This document shows, one piece after another, positions 16,542-24,914 of a stretch of 64,000 nt of DNA. Position 1 is the stretch's first letter. Every line of letters starts with the position of its first letter. Source of the stretch: Scatosoma sp900555925 (lineage in GTDB: Bacteria > Bacillota > Clostridia > Christensenellales > Borkfalkiaceae). The stretch is taken from assembly GCA_959603585.1 (NCBI GenBank), contig CAUGYD010000009.1, positions 1-64,000 of the forward strand, read 5' to 3'. The position numbers and the translations under genes were made by a program. A model generated the notes under the pieces. It was not told the origin of the DNA and searched no databases. It worked only from the letters and a program-made list of their open reading frames with translations.

Positions 16542-17156
16542 ATGATTAAAAATCTCGAAAACCTTATCAAACTTCAATGCTTCGGACAAAATTCTTACGG
16601 CTCTTGCGGCGGCTGCACTCCTTGCTTCATACCCTGTCCGCCGCCCTGTCCGCCCCGTTGTCCGATCGTCTATAAGACGATTACCCGAATTATCAATCCC
16701 GCTCCTACACCGACCCCGACGCCCACGCCGACCGTAACCCCTCAATATGCCTATATTTATAATACTGCGGCCGAAACGGTAGGCGCAAGTTCCCCTGTCA
16801 CTTTTGCGGAAAACGGACAGCTTTCTTCCGGAATCACGCACACGGCGGGAAGCAATACCGTAACTTTGACGGAAGCAGGAACTTATGACATCCGCTACAC
16901 GGTGACAGGTACGGCCGCCAATCAATTTTATCTCGCCCTGAACGGTACGGAAGTTCCCGGCTCCCTCTACGGCAGTATGCCGGAAACGACGGGAGATGCT
17001 CGACTCACGACTGTCGGTTCCGCCATCATAACCGCCGCCGCAAACGATACGCTCACTCTCGTCAACAATTCCGCGACAGCCGTACCCCTTGCCACGCAGA
17101 CAGGCGGAACGGGAGCGAACGTCAACGCTTCCATGACGATCGTAAAACTCGCCTGA
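16542..17156 (+). CDS. BclA-like surface protein with Cys/Pro-rich N-terminus
   Basis: 204 residues in three parts. The N-terminal 41 residues hold seven cysteines (13, 22, 25, 28, 32, 36, 40) among prolines. A Thr-Pro linker follows (about 52-65). The C-terminal domain (about 68-204) is a beta-rich module like the C1q/TNF-type C-terminal domain of the exosporium protein BclA, with ENGQLSSGITHTAGSN and GTYDIRYTVTGT. No signal peptide is visible, which is normal for spore-surface proteins made in the mother cell. AAAAGGA lies 10 nt before the ATG. In this spore-former a spore-coat or exosporium role is likely but inferred. Confidence 0.75.
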   Translation: MIKNLENLIKLQCFGQNSYGSCGGCTPCFIPCPPPCPPRCPIVYKTITRIINPAPTPTPTPTPTVTPQYAYIYNTAAETVGASSPVTFAENGQLSSGITHTAGSNTVTLTEAGTYDIRYTVTGTAANQFYLALNGTEVPGSLYGSMPETTGDARLTTVGSAIITAAANDTLTLVNNSATAVPLATQTGGTGANVNASMTIVKLA

Positions 17157-17187
17157 CGCATTTATCGCAATTATTTCCTCTCTTTAT

Positions 17188-17232
17188 GCTCACCCGTTTC
17201 TTCCGAAACGGGTGAGCACTTTTATTTTTTGC
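17188..17232 (+). terminator. Terminator of the BclA-like gene
   Basis: A 12-bp perfect stem (17188-17199 with 17206-17217, loop CTTCCG) followed by a T-rich run. Confidence 0.85.
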
Positions 17233-17267
17233 CGCCGAAATTGTCGAAGAATTGATATTTTTCCCAT

Positions 17268-18473
17268 TTATAACCTTACGCCGCCGCGTTTTCCCACGAG
17301 CGTTACCGATTGTAAGATTCCCGTAGTAATCAGATGTTTTTCTGCCGACGCATTATTTTTCAAAGCGTCCTCAATCAGATCGGTAAAGAGATTTTTCGCA
17401 TCGGATACCCGCTCGCAGAATAAATAATACGCGAGCGAACCGGGAACCGTATTGACTTCGCCCAAATAAAGTTCCCCTTCCGAGAGAAGAAAATCCATGC
17501 GGACGATACCTTTCAGATTCATTCTCTTATACAGTGTGCGGGTATAAGAACGAATTTTCTCTCTCGTTTCGTCGGAAATCGGCGCAGACACCCCCGCCGA
17601 TTTCCGACCCGAAAAATCTCCGTCCGAAAGCTCGGTTGCCGCTGAGTCTGCCGTTTTCTCCGTATTTCTCTGCGAGATGCGAGGATGAGCTTTGAGATAT
17701 TTATCTGCAAAAGAATAAATTTTTTCTCCGCAGGCGGCTTCCTCGGGCTCGGAGACAAAAATTTCCCCGCCGAGGGAATACGCCGCACAGTTTATATCTC
17801 GTTTATTTTTCAAAAACCGTTCGATAATTACGCGGTCATCCAAAAGGAACGCCGCATCCACTGCCGCCTTGGCCTCCGCTTCCGTTTCCGCGACTGAAAT
17901 CCCGATGGAAGAACCGAGGTGCGCGGGCTTGACGACGACGGGATATTTTAAGCGGGTTTCGATATTTTTCAGCAGGAATTTCCCGCGTCGGGCATAATCC
18001 GTTTCTCCGACGCGTATGTATTCTACGGCGGGAATATTGAGTGCCTTGGCGACGAGCTTCGTCAGCGTCTTATCCATGAACATACCGGACGCCGTCAATT
18101 CGGGAGACGCGAGCGGAATTTCGTTCATCTGCATCAGAGCCGAAACGCCTCCGCCCTCCCCCAATCCTCCGTGGCAGCAGTTGAGCGCCGCATCTATTTT
18201 TCCCTTATTCTTAGCCTTCGTTTTTGCGCCGTTGAACGCATACATGGTACCCCCGTCAAAAAATATCCGTTCAAAGGATGAAAAGTCGCGTTTTTTAAAA
18301 ATGTTTAAGTCCGTCATCTTCGGCGAAGTATACATACCTCCGTCGGTATGAATATATACGGGTACGGGAATAAATTTTTCTCTGTCTATGAGATTGAGCA
18401 CAAATACGCCCGTCAATACGGAAATTTCGTTTTCGCAGGACTTTCCGCCGAACAATACCGCTACTTTACGCAT
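17268..18473 (-). CDS. ddl: D-alanine--D-alanine ligase
   Basis: 401 residues, an ATP-grasp enzyme joining two D-alanines for peptidoglycan precursors. Motifs: VAVLFGGKSCENEIS at the N-terminus, HGGLGEGGG near the substrate site, KPAHLGSSIGIS, and LGEVNTVPGS at the metal site. It is longer than typical (300-370 residues) because of an insertion of about 30 residues around 270-300 rich in Ser, Thr and Asp. GGAGGTG precedes the ATG at 18473; an upstream in-frame Met lacks it. It follows the MurF-type gene, the enzyme that uses its product. Confidence 0.9.
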   Translation of the reverse strand: MRKVAVLFGGKSCENEISVLTGVFVLNLIDREKFIPVPVYIHTDGGMYTSPKMTDLNIFKKRDFSSFERIFFDGGTMYAFNGAKTKAKNKGKIDAALNCCHGGLGEGGGVSALMQMNEIPLASPELTASGMFMDKTLTKLVAKALNIPAVEYIRVGETDYARRGKFLLKNIETRLKYPVVVKPAHLGSSIGISVAETEAEAKAAVDAAFLLDDRVIIERFLKNKRDINCAAYSLGGEIFVSEPEEAACGEKIYSFADKYLKAHPRISQRNTEKTADSAATELSDGDFSGRKSAGVSAPISDETREKIRSYTRTLYKRMNLKGIVRMDFLLSEGELYLGEVNTVPGSLAYYLFCERVSDAKNLFTDLIEDALKNNASAEKHLITTGILQSVTLVGKRGGVRL

Positions 18474-18637
18474 AAAAAAACACCTCCGCAAAAAGAAATT
18501 TTTTCGCTTTGGTGTTTTCCGTTTTTCAGAGGATTCGTGTTTCCGTTTTTGAGAACGTTACCGAAATCAGACTGACGATACACGTCAAATCCGAAAAAAG
18601 CAAAACCGAATGAAGCAACAAACGGCAAAGTTAACAG

Positions 18638-20254
18638 TCAATAAGCGTCGGGCAAATCGTTCAGAAACAAAACGCAGTCTCCCGTGCAGAGCGTTTCGCT
18701 CAAAATATCTTTCGCCCGTTCCAGCGTGGGGTATACGAAAATTTTATCCGCGTCTCCCCCCGCGTCGAGGTATCCTTTTTTAACCGCTCCTACCTGCGTA
18801 TCCCCGACAAGGAGAACAAGGTCGAGGCCGCAGAGCTCTGCTCCGAGTTCGCCGTTGAGCGTTTCGTCCAAAATTCCCGTTTCGACGAGTCCGGGCGTCA
18901 CGACGATTTTCCGTCCAGAAAAGCGCCTGAGCGCCGCGAGCGCTTCTCTCGCGCCGCGCGGATTGGAATTGTAGCTGTCGTCGAGAATTTTGACTCCGCC
19001 GCTCTCGATGAGCTGCAAACGGTGCGGAACGGGTTGTATCTCTCCGATTCCCCGTTCGATTTCCTCTTCCGAAAGTCCCATTTCCGCGGCGAGCAGAGCC
19101 GCCAAAGCGACATTTTCCGCGGAGTGTTTTCCGAGCAACGGCACTTCGGCGCGAATGGGCTTCCTATCGGGCAAACGAAGGACAAACGAGGTACTTTCCG
19201 CGTTCAGGCAGACATCGGACAAAAGCGAGCCGTAATCGGCATAGACGCACTTTTCTTTTCCTTCGGCGTCTTCCTGGGGAAGGCCGTCGATTTTTTCCTT
19301 CAATTCCCCGCCGCAGACGATTTTTTTCGCGGTTCCTTTCAAGATTTCGCACTTCGCTTTCAGGATATTCTCTTCCGAACCGAACGTTTCGATATGCTGG
19401 GCGCAGACGCCCGTAAAAACGGCGTAATCGGGTTTTACCAGAGCGCAGAGTTCCGCAATGTCCCCTCTGTGCCGCGCGCCCATTTCCGAGATAAAGACTT
19501 CCTTTTCCGCGAAATCGGGGCTCGTCACGGTCTTGGCGATTCCGACGGGCGTATTGAAGGATTCGGGCGTCGGTATCGTCTTGTATTTTACCGACAGAAG
19601 GGAAGCAAGAATATTCTTGACGGAGGTTTTTCCGTAGCTTCCCACGACGGCCACGCGCACAATGCCGCTCTTTTCGAGTTCTTCCTTCGCCCGGCGGACG
19701 AATTTCGCATTTCTCGGATTTTCGTACAGTCCGTCGAGAAGATTTGCAAGGCATAAAAGCCACGGAAGCAACAGGGGCATGAGCGTAAACGGCACGTAGG
19801 CAAACAGGGAATACAGCTCGCTTTCAAAAACCGCAGCAAGAAAATCCAGAAGCGCTATGACGATATAGGAAACGCAGGCGGTCAAAAGGATATACACGCC
19901 GCTGAGCCGCTTGATTCTGCCCGTATTTTTCACGGGAATTTTGAGGGCGTACTTCCTGTCCGCAATACAAAAGAGCAGACAGAACAGGAAAAAGGGAAAA
20001 GCCGAAACGAGCACCGCAGTCTTGGTCCCCGCAAAGGAAAAGCAGAGAGAGACGAGCGCCGTAGACAAAAGCGCCAGCCCGGCCCAAAGCGCGAGGCGGT
20101 TATAATATAAATTGTCCTTTTTCTTTAACCAACGCGCGAACTTGCCGTTTTGATAACCGCATTGCTGCAAGGCTCCCAGCGATTTATAGGTCGCCACGTA
20201 AAAGAAGCACGTACACGCGATACACGCGGCTATTCTCGAAAATACGTCACTCAT
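18638..20254 (-). CDS. murF: MurF-type Mur ligase with N-terminal membrane domain
   Basis: 538 residues. The N-terminal 175 or so carry about five hydrophobic segments (near 5-24, 52-72, 78-98, 118-140, 150-175). The rest is a Mur ligase: P-loop GSYGKT at 205-210, SEMGARHRGDI, HSAENVALAALLAA and the C-terminal DDSYNSNP. Canonical MurF (UDP-MurNAc-tripeptide:D-Ala-D-Ala ligase) is cytoplasmic and about 450 residues, so the membrane domain is extra. The ATG at 20254 overlaps the hydrolase gene's stop by 8 nt. A neighbouring ddl supports the MurF assignment. Confidence 0.85.
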   Translation of the reverse strand: MSDVFSRIAACIACTCFFYVATYKSLGALQQCGYQNGKFARWLKKKDNLYYNRLALWAGLALLSTALVSLCFSFAGTKTAVLVSAFPFFLFCLLFCIADRKYALKIPVKNTGRIKRLSGVYILLTACVSYIVIALLDFLAAVFESELYSLFAYVPFTLMPLLLPWLLCLANLLDGLYENPRNAKFVRRAKEELEKSGIVRVAVVGSYGKTSVKNILASLLSVKYKTIPTPESFNTPVGIAKTVTSPDFAEKEVFISEMGARHRGDIAELCALVKPDYAVFTGVCAQHIETFGSEENILKAKCEILKGTAKKIVCGGELKEKIDGLPQEDAEGKEKCVYADYGSLLSDVCLNAESTSFVLRLPDRKPIRAEVPLLGKHSAENVALAALLAAEMGLSEEEIERGIGEIQPVPHRLQLIESGGVKILDDSYNSNPRGAREALAALRRFSGRKIVVTPGLVETGILDETLNGELGAELCGLDLVLLVGDTQVGAVKKGYLDAGGDADKIFVYPTLERAKDILSETLCTGDCVLFLNDLPDAY

Positions 20255-20966
20255 GACCGAAAAATTCCTCCGCAATCAAATTGAAGGAGACGGGATATTC
20301 CGCAAAAGCGAAATGCCCTCCCTCCATTCGTTTCATCTTTCCCCTTTGAAGTACGGAAAGATACGCTTCCGCCTCCTCGGGCGGGGTCGTCGTATCCCGT
20401 TCCCCTTCCACCAGTAAAACTTCGTTTTCGATTTCCGCCGCGTCGCCGCGGAGATCCTCGTTGACAATTTTTTTATAGCTCTCTTTCATGAGGGGCGAAA
20501 GGGAGCGGTATTCCCTGCTGCCGAAATGTTTTTCGGCAAACCGCGGCGCAATTTTTCTGACCAGACGATACAGCCTAACCTTCGTCCTGTATTTCGTTCC
20601 GCGTTTCAAAATTACGCCCGCAGGACCGGTAAGCAATATCTTATCGAATACCTGTCCGTCCCCTTTCGCCATTTTCACCGCTACGCGGCAGCCGAAGGAA
20701 TGGGCGACGACGTGCGGGCGGACGACGCCTAAAAGGCCCAGAGCTTCCTTTGTCCATTCCGCATAGTCAAACACGGAAAAGGCTTCTTTCAGGGGCGCAC
20801 TTTGGCCGAAGCCCGGAAAATCCAATGCCGTCACCCGATAAAAGGCGGAAAAATATTCGATTTGCGCCGTAAAACTTTCCTTGGAAGAAAGGTAGCCGTG
20901 AAAAAAAACGAGGTCTTTGCCCGTTCCCTTTTGTATAAACGAAACGTCGGAAAGCTCGATTTTCGT
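20247..20966 (-). CDS. Alpha/beta hydrolase with apparent ACG start codon
   Basis: Read from an ACG codon at 20964-20966 this is a 239-residue alpha/beta hydrolase. The first conventional start (GTG, 20834) would give 195 residues and remove the oxyanion-hole segment LVFFHGYLSS. The fuller frame has that segment, the nucleophile elbow AHSFGC, a probable acid in VEGERD and the catalytic His in EGGHFAFAE. AGGAGGG lies at an ideal 7 nt from the ACG, and no ATG, GTG or TTG exists between the preceding in-frame stop and 20834. The ATG was therefore probably lost by a point mutation or sequencing error, or ACG is used. The gene lies between rimI and murF. Confidence 0.75.
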   Translation of the reverse strand, partial: TKIELSDVSFIQKGTGKDLVFFHGYLSSKESFTAQIEYFSAFYRVTALDFPGFGQSAPLKEAFSVFDYAEWTKEALGLLGVVRPHVVAHSFGCRVAVKMAKGDGQVFDKILLTGPAGVILKRGTKYRTKVRLYRLVRKIAPRFAEKHFGSREYRSLSPLMKESYKKIVNEDLRGDAAEIENEVLLVEGERDTTTPPEEAEAYLSVLQRGKMKRMEGGHFAFAEYPVSFNLIAEEFFGHE

Positions 20967-20993
20967 GCGCTTACCCTCCTTTTCGGTTTTCGT

Positions 20994-21425
20994 TCACAAT
21001 TCCTTTTGCATGACGACCGCGTCCTCCCCGTCGGGATAGTACCTCGGCCGCACGTAAATGCCCTTGAAGCCCTCTTTCAGATACATCGTCATCGCGGGAG
21101 CATTGGAGACGCGCACTTCCAGAAGAATCACCCGCGCGCCGCGTTCCTTCGCCTCCGTTTCCAGTTTTTTGAGCAGCTTCTTTCCCACTCCGCGGCGGCG
21201 GCAGCTCTCCGCTACCGCGATATTGTCCACTTCCGCATTCTCGAACAGTACCGTCTCGCAGGCATATCCGACGATTTCTCCGTCCTCCACCGCGCACACG
21301 CCGTAAAACAATTTGGAGGAAAAGCCCTCCACGAACATTCGATACGTCCAGGGGTCGGAAAAACATTCCTTTTCCAGCTCGGAAATTTTCAGGATATCCT
21401 CAAATTTCCAGGAACGATAAGTCAT
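20994..21425 (-). CDS. rimI: RimI-type ribosomal protein alanine N-acetyltransferase
   Basis: 143 residues, a GNAT enzyme; RimI acetylates the N-terminal alanine of ribosomal protein S18. Acetyl-CoA motif RRRGVGKKLL, with ISELEKECFSDPWT at the N-terminus and VRVSNAPAMTMYLKEGF near the C-terminus typical of RimI. The ATG overlaps the tsaB stop by 4 nt. The tsaE-tsaB-rimI order is widely conserved in Firmicutes. Confidence 0.92.
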   Translation of the reverse strand: MTYRSWKFEDILKISELEKECFSDPWTYRMFVEGFSSKLFYGVCAVEDGEIVGYACETVLFENAEVDNIAVAESCRRRGVGKKLLKKLETEAKERGARVILLEVRVSNAPAMTMYLKEGFKGIYVRPRYYPDGEDAVVMQKEL

Positions 21426-22072
21426 GGCGTCCCTCCCCTTCCCGCGGAGGAATTTTCCTCCGCCTGACTCTTTCGGATATACAGCGCGTTCAAAGGCCCG
21501 AAATTGCGCTCGTCTCGGCTAAGAGCCGAAACCGCCCGCAAGAGCCCTTCCGCAGGATCGGACCGTATTATTTTTTCCCCCTTATCGGAGAAACTTTCCG
21601 CGCTTCGGAACGTATATCTCTCCTCCTTTGCGAGGCGCCTTGCTTCCTCAAAGGAAATATAGGCGGGCGGATAAGCAATTTTTTTGTTCTCGTCGAAACC
21701 GCAGACGTAACAATTTCCGTGCAGAGCGTCCACGAGGCACAACGGCCTTTCTCCGTCTATCGCATTATATGCCGCGACAGCGAACGAGGTGACGGGAAGC
21801 GAGGGTTTTCCCGCGGCGAGGCAAAAACCTTTGATTGTGGAAATCCCGATTCGGATTCCCGTAAACGAGCCCGCTCCGACGACGGCGGAAAAAAAATCGC
21901 AGTCGTTCAAAGATAGTTCCGCTTCGGAAAGAACTTTATCGATCTCTCCCATCAAAAGCATGGAATGTCTCATCGCGCAGTCGGGAACATACGAAACGAA
22001 GGTTTTTCCGTCCTTCGCCGCCAATACCGTCATATATTTTGAACTTGTGTCGATTGCCAGAAAGTTTTTCAA
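21422..22072 (-). CDS. tsaB: tRNA threonylcarbamoyladenosine biosynthesis protein TsaB
   Basis: 216 residues, the TsaD partner in t6A37 modification of tRNA. The ASKHA-fold start LAIDTSSKYMTVLAA and GAGSFTGIRIGISTIKG are diagnostic. It begins at a TTG (22070-22072) overlapping the tsaE TGA by 4 nt. tsaD itself is not in this window. Confidence 0.93.
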   Translation of the reverse strand: MKNFLAIDTSSKYMTVLAAKDGKTFVSYVPDCAMRHSMLLMGEIDKVLSEAELSLNDCDFFSAVVGAGSFTGIRIGISTIKGFCLAAGKPSLPVTSFAVAAYNAIDGERPLCLVDALHGNCYVCGFDENKKIAYPPAYISFEEARRLAKEERYTFRSAESFSDKGEKIIRSDPAEGLLRAVSALSRDERNFGPLNALYIRKSQAEENSSAGRGGTP

Positions 22073-22470
22073 TATTCTATCTCTCTCGTGTTTTCGTCGA
22101 TTTTTTTAATCCGCACTCTTTTCACGCGTTCGGGAAGGAGCGGAGCAATATTGCGGCTCCATTCCACGAGACAGATTCCGCCCATATCGAAATAGTCCGC
22201 AAGGCCGAGCGCCTCCGCCTGTTCGGGAGATTCTATCCGATAACAGTCGTAATGGAACAATCTGCCGTCGTAATCGTTCATGTATGCGTAAGTGGGGCTG
22301 GTGACTTCTTCTTCGATTCCGAGCCCCTTGGCCACGCCCTTGGCGAACACCGTTTTTCCGGCGCCCATTTCGCCGTCCAAAAGCACGACGTCTCCCGCGG
22401 ATAAAGTTTTTGCATATCCCGCGGCAAACGCCTCGGTCGCTTCGCGGGAATCGGATAAAAAAACTGCCAT
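22069..22470 (-). CDS. tsaE: tRNA threonylcarbamoyladenosine biosynthesis ATPase TsaE
   Basis: 133 residues. P-loop LDGEMGAGKTVFAKG, then VTSPTYAYMNDY and VEWSRNI typical of the family. The start at 22470 fits the usual protein beginning but has no ribosome binding site; a -10-like TATAAT (22477-22482) lies directly before it, so the transcript may be leaderless. A TTG at 22521 is an alternative start, also without a clear ribosome binding site. Confidence 0.92.
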   Translation of the reverse strand: MAVFLSDSREATEAFAAGYAKTLSAGDVVLLDGEMGAGKTVFAKGVAKGLGIEEEVTSPTYAYMNDYDGRLFHYDCYRIESPEQAEALGLADYFDMGGICLVEWSRNIAPLLPERVKRVRIKKIDENTREIEY

Positions 22471-22476
22471 ACGTAT

Positions 22477-22505
22477 ATTATAATACGTACGGCGATTTTT
22501 TGCAA
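22477..22505 (-). promoter_or_regulatory. Candidate promoter placing the tsaE ATG at the transcription start
   Basis: On the - strand TTGCAA (22500-22505), 17 nt and TATAAT (22477-22482). The expected start, about 7 nt on, falls at the ATG (22470). Confidence 0.4.
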
Positions 22506-22517
22506 TAATTTCGGCTT

Positions 22518-23141
22518 TCAAATTTTCATTTTCTTGACGAACACGGACAAGCGTTTATACAAAAGCAGCGTGATAACGGAAATTGCCGCCGTTTTGATAA
22601 GATTGAATCCGAGGATAAACCCCCATGTGTCCTCAAAAAATTTTTTCGGATCGGCAATCCCGAATACGGATAAAAGTATGTAGCGATTTGCAAGCAAAGC
22701 CACTCCTGAAGCGATGAAGCAGGCGACGAACATGGAGGGAATGACGACGATCAGTCCCTTATGGAATTTATAGACAATCGAAGGAAGAAGGATAAAGGAA
22801 CACGTCATGATGATATTTGCAAGCTCTCCCACGCCGCCCGACGAGCTCACGGAAATGCGGAGAAGCTCTTTTACGATACACACGAGCACGCCTTCGACGG
22901 GCCCAAAAAGAAAGGCAATAAGCATGATAAACACGTTTCCGAAATCGAGTTTGAGCCAATTTGCCGCCGTGGGAAAAATGGGGAACTCGAACAGGCTGAC
23001 GACGAAGGAGAGGGCGGCAAACACCGCCATTAAGGCGAGGCGTTTGGCCGAAAACATCTTTTTGACGCGCTCTTTGGCGGTCGGTGCGGGAGACATTGAA
23101 ACGGCGGGCGTTTCGGGTTCGGGAATTTTTTTTACGGACAT
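22518..23141 (-). CDS. ribU: Riboflavin ECF transporter S component RibU
   Basis: 207 residues with about five or six membrane segments, the substrate-binding subunit of an ECF vitamin transporter. The segment FPIFPTAANWLKLDFGNV and the following AFLFGPVEG are typical of RibU. A 30-residue soluble N-terminus rich in Pro and Lys precedes the first helix. The start at 23141 has AAAGGAGTG upstream; the open frame reading further upstream runs through the riboswitch and is not coding. The FMN riboswitch in its leader confirms riboflavin as the substrate. The shared ECF ATPases are not in this window. Confidence 0.93.
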   Translation of the reverse strand: MSVKKIPEPETPAVSMSPAPTAKERVKKMFSAKRLALMAVFAALSFVVSLFEFPIFPTAANWLKLDFGNVFIMLIAFLFGPVEGVLVCIVKELLRISVSSSGGVGELANIIMTCSFILLPSIVYKFHKGLIVVIPSMFVACFIASGVALLANRYILLSVFGIADPKKFFEDTWGFILGFNLIKTAAISVITLLLYKRLSVFVKKMKI

Positions 23142-23201
23142 AGAGAAACACTCCTTTGAAAAATATTTTAAATAAAAATATTCTCCGTAAAGCGTCGAAA
23201 A

Positions 23202-23227
23202 CCGCCCCGAAACAAGTTTCGGGGCGG
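23202..23227 (-). terminator. Riboswitch-controlled terminator before ribU
   Basis: A 12-bp perfect stem (23202-23213 with 23216-23227) followed on the - strand by TTTT. It lies between the FMN aptamer and ribU and is the expected OFF structure of the expression platform. Confidence 0.75.
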
Positions 23228-23261
23228 CAAAAAAACGCCTTCGACGACCGCCGTAAAACGG

Positions 23262-23385
23262 TCCTCTTTCTTTTCTCGTCCGGACTTTGACCGTCGGTAT
23301 CGGAATTGCGCCGATTCGGGGGCGCAAAAAACCTCGCGCCCTTCGCAGACTCTACTGCCGGTGAGGAATTTCGCCTCGCCCCAAA
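23262..23385 (-). promoter_or_regulatory. FMN riboswitch (RFN element)
   Basis: Conserved aptamer blocks are present in order on the - strand: GGGGCGAGGCGAAATTCC, ACCGGCAGTAGAG, GGCGCGAGG, CGGCGCAATTCCGATACCG, ACGGTCAAAGTCCGGACGAG and AGAAAGAGG. FMN binding should promote the terminator at 23202-23227 and shut off ribU. Confidence 0.95.
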
Positions 23386-23407
23386 GAATATTTTTTATTT
23401 GTCTATG

Positions 23408-23436
23408 ATTATACTCCGCTTTCCCCGTTTTGTCAA
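23408..23436 (-). promoter_or_regulatory. Sigma-A promoter of the ribU riboswitch transcript
   Basis: TTGACA (23431-23436), 17 nt and TATAAT (23408-23413) on the - strand, a full consensus. The aptamer begins about 15 nt after the predicted start. Confidence 0.88.
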
Positions 23437-23483
23437 CAAATCGGAGAAAGTATTTTTTTATAAATGAGAATTTCGCAATTCCT

Positions 23484-24734
23484 TTATAAAATATCGTTTT
23501 CGTAAATCGGGAAGCGCGCGCAGAGCGCGGTCACTTCCGCCAAAACGTCCTTAAAACAGTCCTCTTTTTCCCTGACGACGCGGGAAATCAGATCGGCTAT
23601 CTGCTCGCAATCCTTTTCCTTCATGCCGCGCGTCGTAATCGCGGGCGTTCCCACGCGGATTCCGCTGGTGACAAACGGAGACGCGGTCTCAAAGGGAATG
23701 GTATTTTTATTGACGGTGATATGCACTTTATCGAGCATGCTTTCCAATTCTTTGCCCGTCACTCCCGTACTCCTTAAATCGAGCAGCATCAAATGGTTGT
23801 CCGTTCCTCCCGAAACGAGGCGGATTCCGTTTTTCTTGAATCGTTCCGCCATCGCTTCGGCATTTTGGAGTACCTGTTTCTGATAGGCCTTAAATTCCGA
23901 AGAAAGCGCCTCTTTGAAGGCCGCCGCCTTGGCCGCGATAATGTGCATGAGCGGGCCGCCCTGCGTTCCGGGGAACACGGCCTTGTCAATTTCTCTGGCA
24001 TATTTCTCCTTGCACATAATGACGCCGCCGCGGGGACCGCGCAAGGTCTTATGCGTCGTGGTCGTCACGAAATCGGCGAACGGGACGGGCGAAGGGTGCA
24101 ACCCTGCCGCAACGAGCCCCGCGATATGCGCGATATCCACCATCATATATGCTCCGACTTTGTCGCAGATTTCCCGAATCCGCGCAAAGTCGATGATTCT
24201 CGGATAGGCGCTGGCGCCGGAAACGATCATTTTCGGCTTGGTTTCCAGCGCGATTTTTTCCATTTCGTCGTAGTCTATCCGCTCCGTTTCCGCCGAAACG
24301 CCGTAAGGAACGATTTTGAAATATTTTCCCGAAATATTGACGGGCGAACCGTGAGTCAGATGTCCCCCGTGCGAAAGGTTCATGCCCATGATCGTATCTC
24401 CGGGCGAAAGCATGGCGAAATATACCGCAAAATTTGCCTGAGCGCCCGAATGGGGCTGAACGTTGCAATGCTCGCAGCCGAAAAGTTCTTTAAGTCTGTC
24501 CCGAGCGAGATTTTCCGCCACATCGACAAATTCGCAGCCGCCGTAATAGCGCTTTCCGGGCAGTCCCTCCGCATATTTATTCGTCAGATGCGAACCGGCC
24601 GCGGCCATGACCGCGGGCGAAACGATATTTTCGCTGGCAATCAGTTCGATATTGTTCTGCTGGCGTTTGAGTTCCGCGTCCATCGCGGCATACAGCTGCG
24701 GGTCGGATTGTTTGATGACGGTCATATCGATCAT
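23484..24734 (-). CDS. glyA: Serine hydroxymethyltransferase
   Basis: 416 residues, a PLP enzyme converting serine and tetrahydrofolate to glycine and methylene-tetrahydrofolate. The PLP lysine lies in TTTTHKTLRGPRGG; ELIASENIVSPAV and GKRYYGGCE are further family motifs. The start at 24734 has GAGAGGTG 6 nt upstream; a GTG three codons further up lacks spacing for it. Single gene behind its own promoter. Confidence 0.97.
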   Translation of the reverse strand: MIDMTVIKQSDPQLYAAMDAELKRQQNNIELIASENIVSPAVMAAAGSHLTNKYAEGLPGKRYYGGCEFVDVAENLARDRLKELFGCEHCNVQPHSGAQANFAVYFAMLSPGDTIMGMNLSHGGHLTHGSPVNISGKYFKIVPYGVSAETERIDYDEMEKIALETKPKMIVSGASAYPRIIDFARIREICDKVGAYMMVDIAHIAGLVAAGLHPSPVPFADFVTTTTHKTLRGPRGGVIMCKEKYAREIDKAVFPGTQGGPLMHIIAAKAAAFKEALSSEFKAYQKQVLQNAEAMAERFKKNGIRLVSGGTDNHLMLLDLRSTGVTGKELESMLDKVHITVNKNTIPFETASPFVTSGIRVGTPAITTRGMKEKDCEQIADLISRVVREKEDCFKDVLAEVTALCARFPIYENDIL

Positions 24735-24766
24735 GGGAAACACCTCTCTTTCCTTTCTTGCTTTCC

Positions 24767-24796
24767 ATTATAGCACAACCGACTTTCTTTTGTCAA
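24767..24796 (-). promoter_or_regulatory. Sigma-A promoter of glyA
   Basis: TTGACA (24791-24796), 18 nt and TATAAT (24767-24772) on the - strand. Confidence 0.8.
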
Positions 24797-24803
24797 CGTC
24801 GGA

Positions 24804-24831
24804 CAAAAGAAAAAAGCGCCCGAACGGGCGC
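24804..24831 (-). terminator. Terminator upstream of glyA
   Basis: A 7-bp GC-only stem (24816-24822 with 24825-24831) followed on the - strand by TTTTTT. It ends transcription from the unknown membrane protein gene ending at 24915. Confidence 0.8.
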
Positions 24832-24914
24832 AGATTCTACGGCGTTTCGTTACGCCTTTTTCCGATTTTCTTTCATTCGTCCGTTTTGCGTACTCGTTCC
24901 GTAAATTCATAAGC

